In this document: one piece after another, positions 31,871 through 40,113 of the stretch | Layout: every line of letters starts with the position of its first letter | Position numbering within the stretch: position 1 is the stretch's first letter | Origin: Oceanospirillum sp048265165 | GTDB lineage: Bacteria > Pseudomonadota > Gammaproteobacteria > Pseudomonadales > Halomonadaceae | Assembly: GCF_048265165.1 (NCBI RefSeq) | Contig: NZ_JBLXCD010000008.1 | Coordinates: forward strand, 81,988-145,987 | DNA: 64,000 nt | Direction: 5' to 3' | The notes under the pieces: model-generated | The model's input: only the letters and a program-made list of their open reading frames with translations | What the model was told of the DNA's origin: nothing | Databases searched by the model: none | Translations under genes and position numbers: made by a program

Positions 31871-32380
31871 TTGATCATTCGGGAGCTTACTCCTCAGGAT
31901 GCTAGGGCTTTTCATTACCTTCGTATTCGGTCACTTACCACAGACCCTACCAGTTTCAGTATTTTGTTAGATGAGGAGGAATCGATGAGTGCAGCTCAGA
32001 TTCACTCCTTGCTGGATCGCTTCAATCGATCATCGGGTGCGGCATTGTGGGGCGGCTTCTGCGCTGGGTATCTGGTGGGTATGGTCGGGTTGGAGCCGAA
32101 TTTGGGGCCGGTAAGGCAACACAGCGGTATTGTAACCAGCTTGTGCGTTTTACCCGAATATCGTGGGCAAAAAATTGCAATGGCACTGATGAATCATCTT
32201 GTTGACTATGCACGACGGCATGCACAGTTGGAATCTCTGGTGCTTGAGGTGAGTGAAACTGCCGCAGCTGCTATCCGCTTATACCGCAAAGTAGGATTTA
32301 AGCAGACGGGCCGTGAACCAAAGGCTCTGGCTTTCGGCGATCAGCGCTTTGATCTGATCCGGATGAGTCTCTTCGTTTAA
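31871..32380 (+). CDS. GNAT family N-acetyltransferase
   Basis: A 169-residue acetyltransferase with the standard GNAT fold: start IIRELTPQDARAFHYLRIRSL, core strand GMVGLEPNLG, and the acetyl-CoA loop LPEYRGQKIAMALMNHLVDYA (R/Q-x-x-G-x-A as RGQKIA). The end holds YRKVGFKQTGREPKAL, as in RimI-like enzymes. Substrate unknown. No ATG exists near the expected start; TTG 31871 is chosen. It overlaps (TTGA) the stop of a 25-codon TTG-initiated leader at 31797 that has its own AAAGGG site, so translation may be coupled. An upstream extension in frame is possible but has no start codon with a ribosome site. Confidence 0.82.
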   Translation: MIIRELTPQDARAFHYLRIRSLTTDPTSFSILLDEEESMSAAQIHSLLDRFNRSSGAALWGGFCAGYLVGMVGLEPNLGPVRQHSGIVTSLCVLPEYRGQKIAMALMNHLVDYARRHAQLESLVLEVSETAAAAIRLYRKVGFKQTGREPKALAFGDQRFDLIRMSLFV

Positions 32381-32395
32381 TGAGGGTGAAATAGC

Positions 32396-32420
32396 TAAAA
32401 GGGCTCTGAGTGAAGCCCTT
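32396..32420 (-). terminator. Probable terminator of the second chemoreceptor gene
   Basis: AAGGGCT and AGCCCTT pair (7 bp) around CTGAGTGA. On the minus strand TTTTAGCTATTT follows. It lies beyond the stop of the leftward chemoreceptor and the stop of the rightward GNAT gene. Confidence 0.55.
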
Positions 32421-32456
32421 CGCTGGGTGGCAGCCGGTGATGTAGGTGTACGTTGT

Positions 32457-34085
32457 TCAAAACCTGAAACGTGCCACCAGAGCATTGAGTTGTTTTGCAA
32501 GTTGTGTCAGTTGGGTACTGTTCTCAGTAGTCTGTTCTGAAGTATGCGTGGATTCATCTGACATAGTATTAATTGCCATAATGCTGTTTTCAATTTCATG
32601 GGCAACAGTGCTTTGCTCTTCACTGGCACTGGCGATTTGATCATTCATCGCGGTGATCTGGTCGACAGCGCCTGATATTGCACTCAAGGCATCATTGGCA
32701 GCCTCTGCTTGCAGGACAGTTTGTTCCGCCTGTTCACAGCTTTTCTGCATCAGCTCCGCAGCATTGTCGGTGTCTTCCTGTAAGGCAGATATAATCTGTT
32801 GAATCTCTTCAGTTGCCTCCCGGGTACGCCCCGCCAGATTACGAACTTCGTCGGCCACGACGGCAAACCCTCTTCCCTGTTCACCGGCACGGGCCGCTTC
32901 AATTGCTGCATTGAGTGCCAGAAGGTTAGTTTGTTCGGCAATCGCCTGAATCACGTTGATCATACCTGTGATATTCTCAGACTGTTCTTCCAGTTTTCGG
33001 ATTGCGGACATGGCAGCGTTGATGTTGTCTGAAAGACCTCTGATGTCATGTCGTGTTCCGTCAACAACCCTGTGTCCTTCTTCAGACACTTGGCTGGCTG
33101 TTTGAGCTGCTTGAGCCGCTTCAGACGTGTTTTTTGCCACATCCGCGACCGTTGCCACCATTTCGTTAATGGCGGTTGCTGCCCGGTTTGTCTCTTGGGC
33201 CTGGCGATTCAGTCTGTGGTCATTCTCGCTTGCAATCTGATTCATTGTTTCTGAGGTGTTGGTCAGGCTATGACTGGTATCTGCCATTTGCTGAACCATC
33301 TCCCGAATACGGTTGGTAAAGCGGTTAAAAGCGCGGGAGAGATGAGTGATTTCATCGTTACCACTTTCATCCAATCGGGCTGTTAGGTCACCATCACCAC
33401 GGGCAATCTCATCCATGGCCTCATTAACGTGATCCACTCGGCTCTGGATGACATTGCGATAAACCAACCAGAATGCCATCAGTACCACCAGTAACAAAGA
33501 AACCATTAAGCCAGTAATTTTAAGACTGGATTGAAAGCCTGCCGCAAGTGAGTCGGTAATATCGGTTGTGATCTCCAGTACGCCATGAACATCACCAGTT
33601 AGGTTGTCGGAGACAGAAACTCGAACCAGGGTACGGCCATTTTCCTCTATTCTTTCAACAATGGTGGCATCAGGGGATTGCCTCAGCTTCTCCCAGGTTT
33701 CCTGTTCAAAGTGATTGAGTTGATGGCCGGTCTGGTCAGGAAGAGAATGGTGACTGTAGAGTTTAAGTGTCAGGCCTGTATCTCTCATCAGATCGCTGAG
33801 GTCGTTAAGCAGACTCTCAGGTTGAGGGATTCTGTCATTGTGGCCCTTGTAGTTACTGTCAGGTATCAGTCCCCCTGAAATTATCGCCTTGTTGGTAACG
33901 TTCTCAGTGTAGTACTGCCTCAGCACTTTAAATTGGTTTGCTGTTGAGAGAGAGCTTTCTGTAACCCCGGCAATGATGGTCTCACTCATCTGTTTCGGGA
34001 TGAATAACACAAGAATTAGCACGATAACGGCGATCAGGGTGATAATAGGAATCGCCATTTTGCCAAACAGACCTAAATTTCTCAT
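32457..34085 (-). CDS. Methyl-accepting chemotaxis protein with Tll0287-like sensor domain
   Basis: A 542-residue chemoreceptor. Membrane helix 1 (about residues 8-32), a periplasmic domain to about residue 180, membrane helix 2 (about 186-205), HAMP, and the signalling hairpin with tip EQTNLLALNAAIEAARAGEQ. The periplasmic part has YYTENVTNKAI and RIPQPESLLNDLSDL, the pattern of the Tll0287-like/DUF3365 family, some members of which bind heme. The CxxC/His needed for c-type heme was not seen, so the ligand is open. The start ATG 34085 follows AAGGA by six bases; twelve upstream codons are rejected. Confidence 0.88.
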   Translation of the reverse strand: MRNLGLFGKMAIPIITLIAVIVLILVLFIPKQMSETIIAGVTESSLSTANQFKVLRQYYTENVTNKAIISGGLIPDSNYKGHNDRIPQPESLLNDLSDLMRDTGLTLKLYSHHSLPDQTGHQLNHFEQETWEKLRQSPDATIVERIEENGRTLVRVSVSDNLTGDVHGVLEITTDITDSLAAGFQSSLKITGLMVSLLLVVLMAFWLVYRNVIQSRVDHVNEAMDEIARGDGDLTARLDESGNDEITHLSRAFNRFTNRIREMVQQMADTSHSLTNTSETMNQIASENDHRLNRQAQETNRAATAINEMVATVADVAKNTSEAAQAAQTASQVSEEGHRVVDGTRHDIRGLSDNINAAMSAIRKLEEQSENITGMINVIQAIAEQTNLLALNAAIEAARAGEQGRGFAVVADEVRNLAGRTREATEEIQQIISALQEDTDNAAELMQKSCEQAEQTVLQAEAANDALSAISGAVDQITAMNDQIASASEEQSTVAHEIENSIMAINTMSDESTHTSEQTTENSTQLTQLAKQLNALVARFRF

Positions 34086-34350
34086 CAGAAGTCCTTCATT
34101 ATCAATGTATATTCCCTGCAACAGCTTGAGTTGTTTTTATCGGTGGTGAGCCGTGCCCTGAATGCTGTTCTAATGTGAGGGCTGCCTGTATTATCAACTC
34201 CGAGCCGAAAAGCATAAAGTAATCGTTTGTATACGGTTAATAAATTTTTCCTGACCAAGCACAGCACTTTGCACTGGTCGGTGGCTTGCTGTAAAATTCC
34301 GCCCCCTTTCTTTTTCTGGCCCATCAACACTGCAACAGTCTGAGGTATGC

Positions 34351-35907
34351 ATGGACTCCACGCGCTATTTGACGCCTGCTCAAATGAAAAATGATGTTTT
34401 GTCCGGTTTAACGGTTGCTCTAGCTCTGGTGCCGGAGGCAGTTGCATTTGCTTTTGTCGCTGGTGTAGAGCCTTTGGTCGGCCTCTATGCTGCCTTTATG
34501 GTTGGTCTGGTGACAGCCTGTATCGGTGGCCGTCCGGGGATGATCTCCGGGGCAACAGGTGCTCTGGCCGTTGTGATGGTTTCCTTAGTGGCTCAGCATG
34601 GGGTTGAATACCTGTTTGCTGCGGTTGTACTGATGGGGATTTTTCAGGTTTTAGCAGGCGTCTTCCGGCTGGGCAAGTTTATCCGTATGGTGCCGCACCC
34701 GGTGATGCTCGGCTTTGTTAATGGTCTGGCTATTGTGATCTTTCTGGCTCAGCTGGGGCAGTTTAAGGTTAAAAGCGAAAACGGTGATATGACCTGGATG
34801 TCCGGTGAGCCTATGATGATTATGGCAGGACTTATTCTTCTGACGATGGCCATTATTCACTTTTTACCTAAGCTGACAAAGGCGATTCCTTCGTCCTTGG
34901 CGGCTATTGTGACGGTGACGCTGATCGTGATCTTTATGGGGCTGGATGCACGTTCTGTTCAGAATGTTCTGGCGGATATGACCAATGACCCAATGGCCTC
35001 TATCGCAGGTGGTTTTCCTGAGTTCCATATTCCTATGGTGCCTATGTCGCTGGAAACACTCTGGATTATCCTTCCTTACTCTCTGATTCTGGCTGCGGTT
35101 GGTTTAATTGAATCGTTACTGACATTAAGTCTGATTGATGAAATGACCGAAACCCGTGGCCGAGGTAATAAAGAGTGTGTTGGCCAGGGCGCTGCAAATG
35201 TACTGACCGGCTTCTTCGGTGGTATGGGCGGCTGTGCCATGATTGGTCAGAGTATGATCAATATTAACTCCGGTGGCCGTGGACGCCTGTCTGGTATTAC
35301 CGCTGCAGTTTTTCTGTTGTTGTTTATTCTGTTTGCCTCCTCACTGATTGAGATGATTCCGGTAGCGGCTCTGGTTGGTGTGATGTTTATGGTGGTGATA
35401 GGCACCTTCGAATGGGCAAGCTTACGTATGATGGGTAAGATTCCTAAGTCTGATGCCTTTATTATCGTACTGGTATCCGGTGTTACCGTGGTAACCGATC
35501 TGGCGATTGCGGTGATTGTGGGTGTGGTTGTTTCAGCGCTTATTTTTGCCTGGCAGCATGCGAAACATATTCAGGTACGTGTTATTGAAGAGGATGATGA
35601 TCGCAGGGTTTACGAGCTGACAGGCCCTCTGTTCTTTGCATCAATCAATAACTTCCGTGAGCAGTTTGACCCTAAGAATGATCCTCAGAATGTGGTGCTG
35701 GATTTCCGGAATTCACGTGTAAGTGATCACTCGGCTCTTGAGGCTATTGATACGCTGGCGGAGAAATATATTGCTGCGGGTAAAACACTTCACCTGCGCC
35801 ACCTGAGTGGCGAGTGCCGTGAATTGCTGCAAAAAGCAGGCGATCTGGTTGAGGTTAATGTGATTGAAGATCCGACATACCATGTTGCCAGCGACAAATT
35901 GGCATAA
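34351..35907 (+). CDS. SulP family inorganic anion transporter with STAS domain
   Basis: A 518-residue inner-membrane SLC26/SulP transporter. About 12 membrane segments (residues 15-400) begin NDVLSGLTVALALVPEAVAFA with GVEPLVGLYAAFM, and include the substrate-site helix PGMISGATGALAVV. A C-terminal STAS domain follows (about residues 405-510; VYELTGPLFFASINNF, VVLDFRNSRVSDHSALEAID). Members move sulfate, bicarbonate or dicarboxylates. Bicarbonate is plausible by similarity to short SulP proteins, but the context does not decide this. TGAGGT lies eight bases before the ATG. truC follows after 16 bp. Confidence 0.9.
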   Translation: MDSTRYLTPAQMKNDVLSGLTVALALVPEAVAFAFVAGVEPLVGLYAAFMVGLVTACIGGRPGMISGATGALAVVMVSLVAQHGVEYLFAAVVLMGIFQVLAGVFRLGKFIRMVPHPVMLGFVNGLAIVIFLAQLGQFKVKSENGDMTWMSGEPMMIMAGLILLTMAIIHFLPKLTKAIPSSLAAIVTVTLIVIFMGLDARSVQNVLADMTNDPMASIAGGFPEFHIPMVPMSLETLWIILPYSLILAAVGLIESLLTLSLIDEMTETRGRGNKECVGQGAANVLTGFFGGMGGCAMIGQSMININSGGRGRLSGITAAVFLLLFILFASSLIEMIPVAALVGVMFMVVIGTFEWASLRMMGKIPKSDAFIIVLVSGVTVVTDLAIAVIVGVVVSALIFAWQHAKHIQVRVIEEDDDRRVYELTGPLFFASINNFREQFDPKNDPQNVVLDFRNSRVSDHSALEAIDTLAEKYIAAGKTLHLRHLSGECRELLQKAGDLVEVNVIEDPTYHVASDKLA

Positions 35908-35923
35908 TCTTTTTGACCAGTGA

Positions 35924-36721
35924 ATGCTAATGATCCGGGAAGATACGTTATCGGGGGCGTCCGGCTCCCTTAGCCAAAACGGGCAGGATGAGATCCTGCC
36001 TATTTTGTATCAGGATGAATATCTTGTGGCTATCCATAAACCATCGGGTTTACTGGTTCACCGGAGTCCTATCGACCGCCATGAAACCCGGTTTGCGGTC
36101 CAGATGCTTCGGGATCAGATTGGTTGCAAAGTATATCCGGTACATCGGTTGGATAAACCAACTTCAGGGGTACTCATTTTCGCCTTAAGCTCAGATATTG
36201 CCCGAAGACTGGGTGAGCAGATGATGGCTCATCAGATGGATAAAACCTATCTTGCAGTCGTGCGTGGCTTTGCGCCTGAATTCGGAGATATTGACCACGC
36301 TCTGATTGAAGAGCCTGACAAGCGGGTGAAAGGAGCGAGGAAGAGCGAGCCGCAACAGGCTCTCAGTCGGTATCGCTGTCTGGCGACTGCTGAGCTGGAT
36401 GTTTGTATTGAGCGCTATCCTCAGAGCCGGTTCTCCCTGGTAGAGGTGAAGCCGGAGACCGGGCGCCGACATCAGATTCGACGGCATTTGAAGCATATTA
36501 ATCATCCTATAATAGGTGATGCAAAGCATGGCCGCGGACGTTATAACCGGTATTTTAAAGAGTATCTTCAAAGTGACCGTTTACTCCTAGCGGCGATATC
36601 AATCCGTTTTAATCACCCTGTTTCCGGAAATTCTCTCGTGATTTCAGCACCTTTAGATGCCTCTATGCGGCAGATAATGCTTCGCCTGGGTTGGGAGCAT
36701 TGGGTGAAACAATATGGTTAG
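35924..36721 (+). CDS. truC: tRNA pseudouridine(65) synthase
   Basis: A 265-residue RluA-family enzyme that makes pseudouridine 65 in certain tRNAs. It follows E. coli TruC along its length: ILYQDEYLVAIHKPSGLLVHR, VHRLDKPTSGVL with catalytic Asp77, PETGRRHQIRRHLKHINHPI and IIGDAKHGRGRYNR. An extra 24 residues precede the E. coli-like start; ATG 35924 or 35930 could be the start and the ribosome site is weak, perhaps reflecting coupling to the SulP gene 16 bp upstream. tcdA, another tRNA-modification gene, follows 53 bp later. Confidence 0.92.
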   Translation: MLMIREDTLSGASGSLSQNGQDEILPILYQDEYLVAIHKPSGLLVHRSPIDRHETRFAVQMLRDQIGCKVYPVHRLDKPTSGVLIFALSSDIARRLGEQMMAHQMDKTYLAVVRGFAPEFGDIDHALIEEPDKRVKGARKSEPQQALSRYRCLATAELDVCIERYPQSRFSLVEVKPETGRRHQIRRHLKHINHPIIGDAKHGRGRYNRYFKEYLQSDRLLLAAISIRFNHPVSGNSLVISAPLDASMRQIMLRLGWEHWVKQYG

Positions 36722-36774
36722 AACCAGTTTGGATTTTTGTTAACGACGGATTAAAAGAACACAGAGTTACGCTG

Positions 36775-37575
36775 ATGAATGACGATTATGATTTTCGCTT
36801 TGGTGGTATTTCCCGCTTGTATGGTGCTGTGGCAGCAAAGGCCTTTGCAGACGCCCATGTAGCGGTTGTAGGTATAGGTGGCGTTGGGTCGTGGGGGGCT
36901 GAAGCTCTTGCCCGAAGCGGAGTTGGGCAGATTACTCTGATCGATCTGGATGATATCTGTACATCCAATATTAATCGGCAGATTCATGCTATGGATGGTG
37001 AAGTCGGGCGGCAGAAGGTTGATGCTATGGCTGAACGGATTCAAGCAATTAACCCCGCCTGCAAAATAAATGCAATATCAGCATTTGTGACTGAGAAGAA
37101 TGTTGCTGAACTGATGTTGAAGGAGTTTGATTATGTGCTTGATGCCATCGATTCGGTGAAGCATAAATGCGCAATGATCGCATACTGCCGCCGTAATAAG
37201 ATTCCGCTGATTACCATTGGTGGCGCGGGAGGCCAAACAGACCCTCTACAGATTCAGATTGCAGATCTGAGTAAAACAGAGCAGGACCCTTTGTTGGCGA
37301 AGACCCGAAATCAACTACGTCGTCAGTACGGTTTCCCTTCCAATCTGAAACGACGTTTTTCAATTGAAGCGGTGTACTCAACTGAGCAATTAGTTTATCC
37401 ATCCGGTGATGGTGAGGTATGCCACCAGAAACCGGATAATGGTGAATCTGTCCGACTGGATTGTCGAAGTGGTTTTGGGGCTGTGACTGTTGTAACTGGG
37501 ACCTTTGCCTTTGTTGCTGTATCACGCATTCTGAAGAAAATTGCAGCTAGAGCGCAACGCCAGACCGGTGAATAG
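36775..37575 (+). CDS. tcdA: tRNA threonylcarbamoyladenosine dehydratase
   Basis: A 266-residue E1-like enzyme (also CsdL/YgdL) that uses ATP to cyclise t6A to ct6A in tRNA. The nucleotide loop VAVVGIGGVGSWGAEAL is followed by LIDLDDICTSNINRQIHAM and later GGAGGQTDPLQI; the length matches E. coli TcdA (268). The CxxC zinc pair of other E1 proteins is not evident, as usual for this family. ATG 36775 is chosen because the product then begins like homologues; the frame is open 28 codons upstream into the truC end. It shares a theme with truC (tRNA modification). Confidence 0.93.
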   Translation: MNDDYDFRFGGISRLYGAVAAKAFADAHVAVVGIGGVGSWGAEALARSGVGQITLIDLDDICTSNINRQIHAMDGEVGRQKVDAMAERIQAINPACKINAISAFVTEKNVAELMLKEFDYVLDAIDSVKHKCAMIAYCRRNKIPLITIGGAGGQTDPLQIQIADLSKTEQDPLLAKTRNQLRRQYGFPSNLKRRFSIEAVYSTEQLVYPSGDGEVCHQKPDNGESVRLDCRSGFGAVTVVTGTFAFVAVSRILKKIAARAQRQTGE

Positions 37576-37622
37576 AAATATCAAACGCTTGTCTGTCCAT
37601 CATCAGGGTATTAAAAGAAAAT

Positions 37623-37666
37623 AAAAGCCACGAGAGTCTCGGGGAGTGACGAGACCTGTGGCTTTT
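37623..37666. terminator. Bidirectional terminator between tcdA and the REC operon
   Basis: AAAAGCCAC ... GTGGCTTTT encloses a second stem GTCTCG ... CGAGAC, giving a long two-part hairpin with T-runs in both directions. It lies between converging genes. Confidence 0.88.
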
Positions 37667-37685
37667 GCGTAAGAAGTCAGAGCCA

Positions 37686-38780
37686 TTAATCAATGGCATG
37701 TACGATCTGTGCTGCCAATACCTTTAAAGCGTTTTGAGCTCCGGCCAGACTGTTTTGGTCTGTATCTACATCATGAAGGCCCTTTTCAATAACTTTTGAG
37801 AAATACTCTTCCTGCTCCAGTGTCAGGTCCAGTTCATGAAAACTGCCCCTGATTTCCAGTAAAATATTATTAATCTGGCTAGCCATTTTTCCTTCATGGC
37901 TACTGATTTCGGTGTTGAGCTGATCAATAATGATCTGAATTTGGCCGAGAAGGCCTTTTAATGCTTTTTCACGCTCCAGGTCGAGATATTTTGCTTCCAG
38001 CCCCTCGATAATGACAGCGGTAACATCTCTTAAACGGCCGTAATTCACTTCATCATCAACCGGCATGTTTTTAATCAGAAAGGAAACATGACTGTCATTT
38101 AAAATAGTCCGGTTATCAAAGTCATATAGACGGCCTACGCCGCGAAGCAGTTCAAAAATATTGAGTTCAATGGGGCTGCACTCACCATTGAGCTGATCAA
38201 AAGAGTGAATCTCTTTACCGTGGAACTGCAGGCTGGTAACCAGGTTCAGGTTTCCCATCATCTCAAAGAAATGTTTGGCGACGTCGTCAAGGGAGCCCGC
38301 CTGCATACTATTTTTGAAGAACTGGAGTACATATCCGTACTGTGAGGCTTCTGCCATCGACTGGAACGCCATAGTCCGTGAAAAGGCCTCCTGGTCTTTA
38401 AGGCTTCTTTTGCCCAGTTGATACTGGCCGACAGTATGAACCTTGGCGAATAGCTCTTTCATTTCAAAAGGCTTAGCGACGAAGTCATCACCGCCAGCGT
38501 CGTAGGCCTTCAGGCGCTCTTCCAGCGAGTTATGGCCGGAAACAAAAATTACAGAAAACTCATGGTCATTTTTTTTCAGCTCACGACATAGCTCAATCCC
38601 ATTTTTACCCGGCATATTGATGTCGAGTAAAATAAGGTCTGGTTTATGCTCTTCAAACAGCGCTTCGGCATCTTCGCTGGTTGTAGCTGTGTGAACCCTG
38701 TACTCACTCTCCAGCATCTCGCTGACCATCTCGCAGTGCATTTCATCGTCATCAACAATCAGTAACGTCAGGTCATTCAT
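37686..38780 (-). CDS. Response regulator with C-terminal domain of unknown function
   Basis: A 364-residue protein. Residues 1-120 are a receiver domain with acidic pocket DDD (10-12), phospho-acceptor Asp53 (ILLDINMPGKNG) and Lys103 in AKPFEMKELF. The remaining 240 residues have no recognised output motif and are mainly helical. They hold a segment like those in blue-light or sensor-linked regions (GYVLQFFKNSMQAGSLDDVAK) and a long coiled region (ISSHEGKMASQINNILLEI). No DNA-binding, GGDEF, EAL or HD motif was seen. It is the third gene of an operon after a hybrid kinase and a REC-EAL protein, a position filled by VieB in Vibrio VieSAB. Confidence 0.83.
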   Translation of the reverse strand: MNDLTLLIVDDDEMHCEMVSEMLESEYRVHTATTSEDAEALFEEHKPDLILLDINMPGKNGIELCRELKKNDHEFSVIFVSGHNSLEERLKAYDAGGDDFVAKPFEMKELFAKVHTVGQYQLGKRSLKDQEAFSRTMAFQSMAEASQYGYVLQFFKNSMQAGSLDDVAKHFFEMMGNLNLVTSLQFHGKEIHSFDQLNGECSPIELNIFELLRGVGRLYDFDNRTILNDSHVSFLIKNMPVDDEVNYGRLRDVTAVIIEGLEAKYLDLEREKALKGLLGQIQIIIDQLNTEISSHEGKMASQINNILLEIRGSFHELDLTLEQEEYFSKVIEKGLHDVDTDQNSLAGAQNALKVLAAQIVHAID

Positions 38781-38873
38781 TCTTGGTTTTCCTATCTTTT
38801 GCTGGTGAGGACTGCTCGCATTTACTTTGATACTTTCAGATAGCAGGGCAGTCTGTCTCCGGATATGATCCGT

Positions 38874-40088
38874 TTAATTCTCGCTAATATAATTTTCTAT
38901 CCAATTCAGGAACTCATCCGGTGGCAGAGCTTTGCTGTACAGATAGCCTTGCCCGATATGACAGCCCATTCTGCAGAGGGCTTGTTTCATTTCTTGTGTC
39001 TCAACGCCTTCAGCAACACAGCGAACTCCGAGCTGATGTGCCAGTGTGATTGAGGATTCAACAATAGCCTTTGATATAGGGCTACTCAGCAAGTGAAATA
39101 CGAAACTTTTATCTATCTTGATCTCATTAAAGGGTAGCTGATTGAGTTGTGATAAGGATGAGTAGCCCGTTCCAAAATCATCAATAGACAGAGAAAAGTT
39201 TTTAAGACGTAGCCGGGTCAGGGTATCGGAAATAGCCTGACTGTGGTCGCCCAGGCCAATGCGCTCAGTGATCTCAAACGTGATCATATCTGCAGGGATT
39301 GGGTATCGTTTTAACAGACGGGTCATCAGTGCCGGAAGGTCCAATTCGTACAGGTAGGCCGCGGACAGGTTTATGGATGTCTGTAATGGAGGAAGTCCGG
39401 ATTCCTGCCATATAGTCATCTGTTTGAGTGTCTGTTCAATAACACTTTCAGTGAGAGGAAGAATTTGCTGATTGCTTTCGATCAATGGCAGAAAATCATC
39501 CGGCATGATAAGTCCATTTGGATGATGCCAGCGTACTAACGCTTCGGCACCATGGAGCTTACCGGTTTTAAGATTGATTTGCGGTTGATAGTACGCAATG
39601 AATTCGTTTTGCTGCAGTCCTGTTTGAATGTCTTCGGGGTTAAACTTTAAGGTTGCAAGGGTCGATGAGGGTAAGGTTTGACCCTGGATATGCTCAGTAA
39701 AAGGTTGCTTTAACAATTCTGTCAGCGTGTTAAGGCTGATAGGTTTATTCAGTTGGCCCAAAACAGGTACATGGAGCCGGTCTGCCAGTTTATGAGCACC
39801 ATCCAGAACAGAGCGTTCAAAGCCTGTCATCAGAATGAGCTGAGGTTTAACCGGCAGACTACCGAGATGGTTGATCACCTCAATACCGTCAACATCAGGC
39901 ATGGATAGATCCAATACTAATATATCCGGCATGGGGCTTAATGTGAGCTCATTCAGGCTGCTAAGCACGCTGCATTGTTCACAGGAGAAACCCTGCATTT
40001 CAGCAACTTCTGCCACAAGTTCACAGATCTCTTTCTCGTCATCAAGAACGAGTAATCGCTTTGTTGGCTCGGTCGAAAAATCACTCAT
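38874..40088 (-). CDS. Response regulator with EAL c-di-GMP phosphodiesterase domain
   Basis: A 404-residue protein. The receiver spans residues 10-125, with Asp60 as phospho-acceptor (ILVLDLSMPDVDG). The EAL domain (about 155-400) keeps the residues for c-di-GMP hydrolysis: Glu182-Ala-Leu (AEALVRW), Asn240, FEITE with Glu272, DDFGTGYSSL with Asp303/Asp304, KIDKSF, AEGVET with Glu360 and the final Gln380 in GQGY. It should therefore be active and lower c-di-GMP when phosphorylated or dephosphorylated. It stands 26 bases after the hybrid kinase gene and 93 before the second response regulator. Confidence 0.92.
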   Translation of the reverse strand: MSDFSTEPTKRLLVLDDEKEICELVAEVAEMQGFSCEQCSVLSSLNELTLSPMPDILVLDLSMPDVDGIEVINHLGSLPVKPQLILMTGFERSVLDGAHKLADRLHVPVLGQLNKPISLNTLTELLKQPFTEHIQGQTLPSSTLATLKFNPEDIQTGLQQNEFIAYYQPQINLKTGKLHGAEALVRWHHPNGLIMPDDFLPLIESNQQILPLTESVIEQTLKQMTIWQESGLPPLQTSINLSAAYLYELDLPALMTRLLKRYPIPADMITFEITERIGLGDHSQAISDTLTRLRLKNFSLSIDDFGTGYSSLSQLNQLPFNEIKIDKSFVFHLLSSPISKAIVESSITLAHQLGVRCVAEGVETQEMKQALCRMGCHIGQGYLYSKALPPDEFLNWIENYISEN

Positions 40089-40113
40089 AAGACTTCCATG
40101 GTCTTTGGTCGCT

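Noticed and set aside
35924..36721. Calling this gene rluA or rluC
   Set aside because: The KHGRGRYNR and HRLDKPTSGVL context and overall length follow TruC, and there is no S4 domain.
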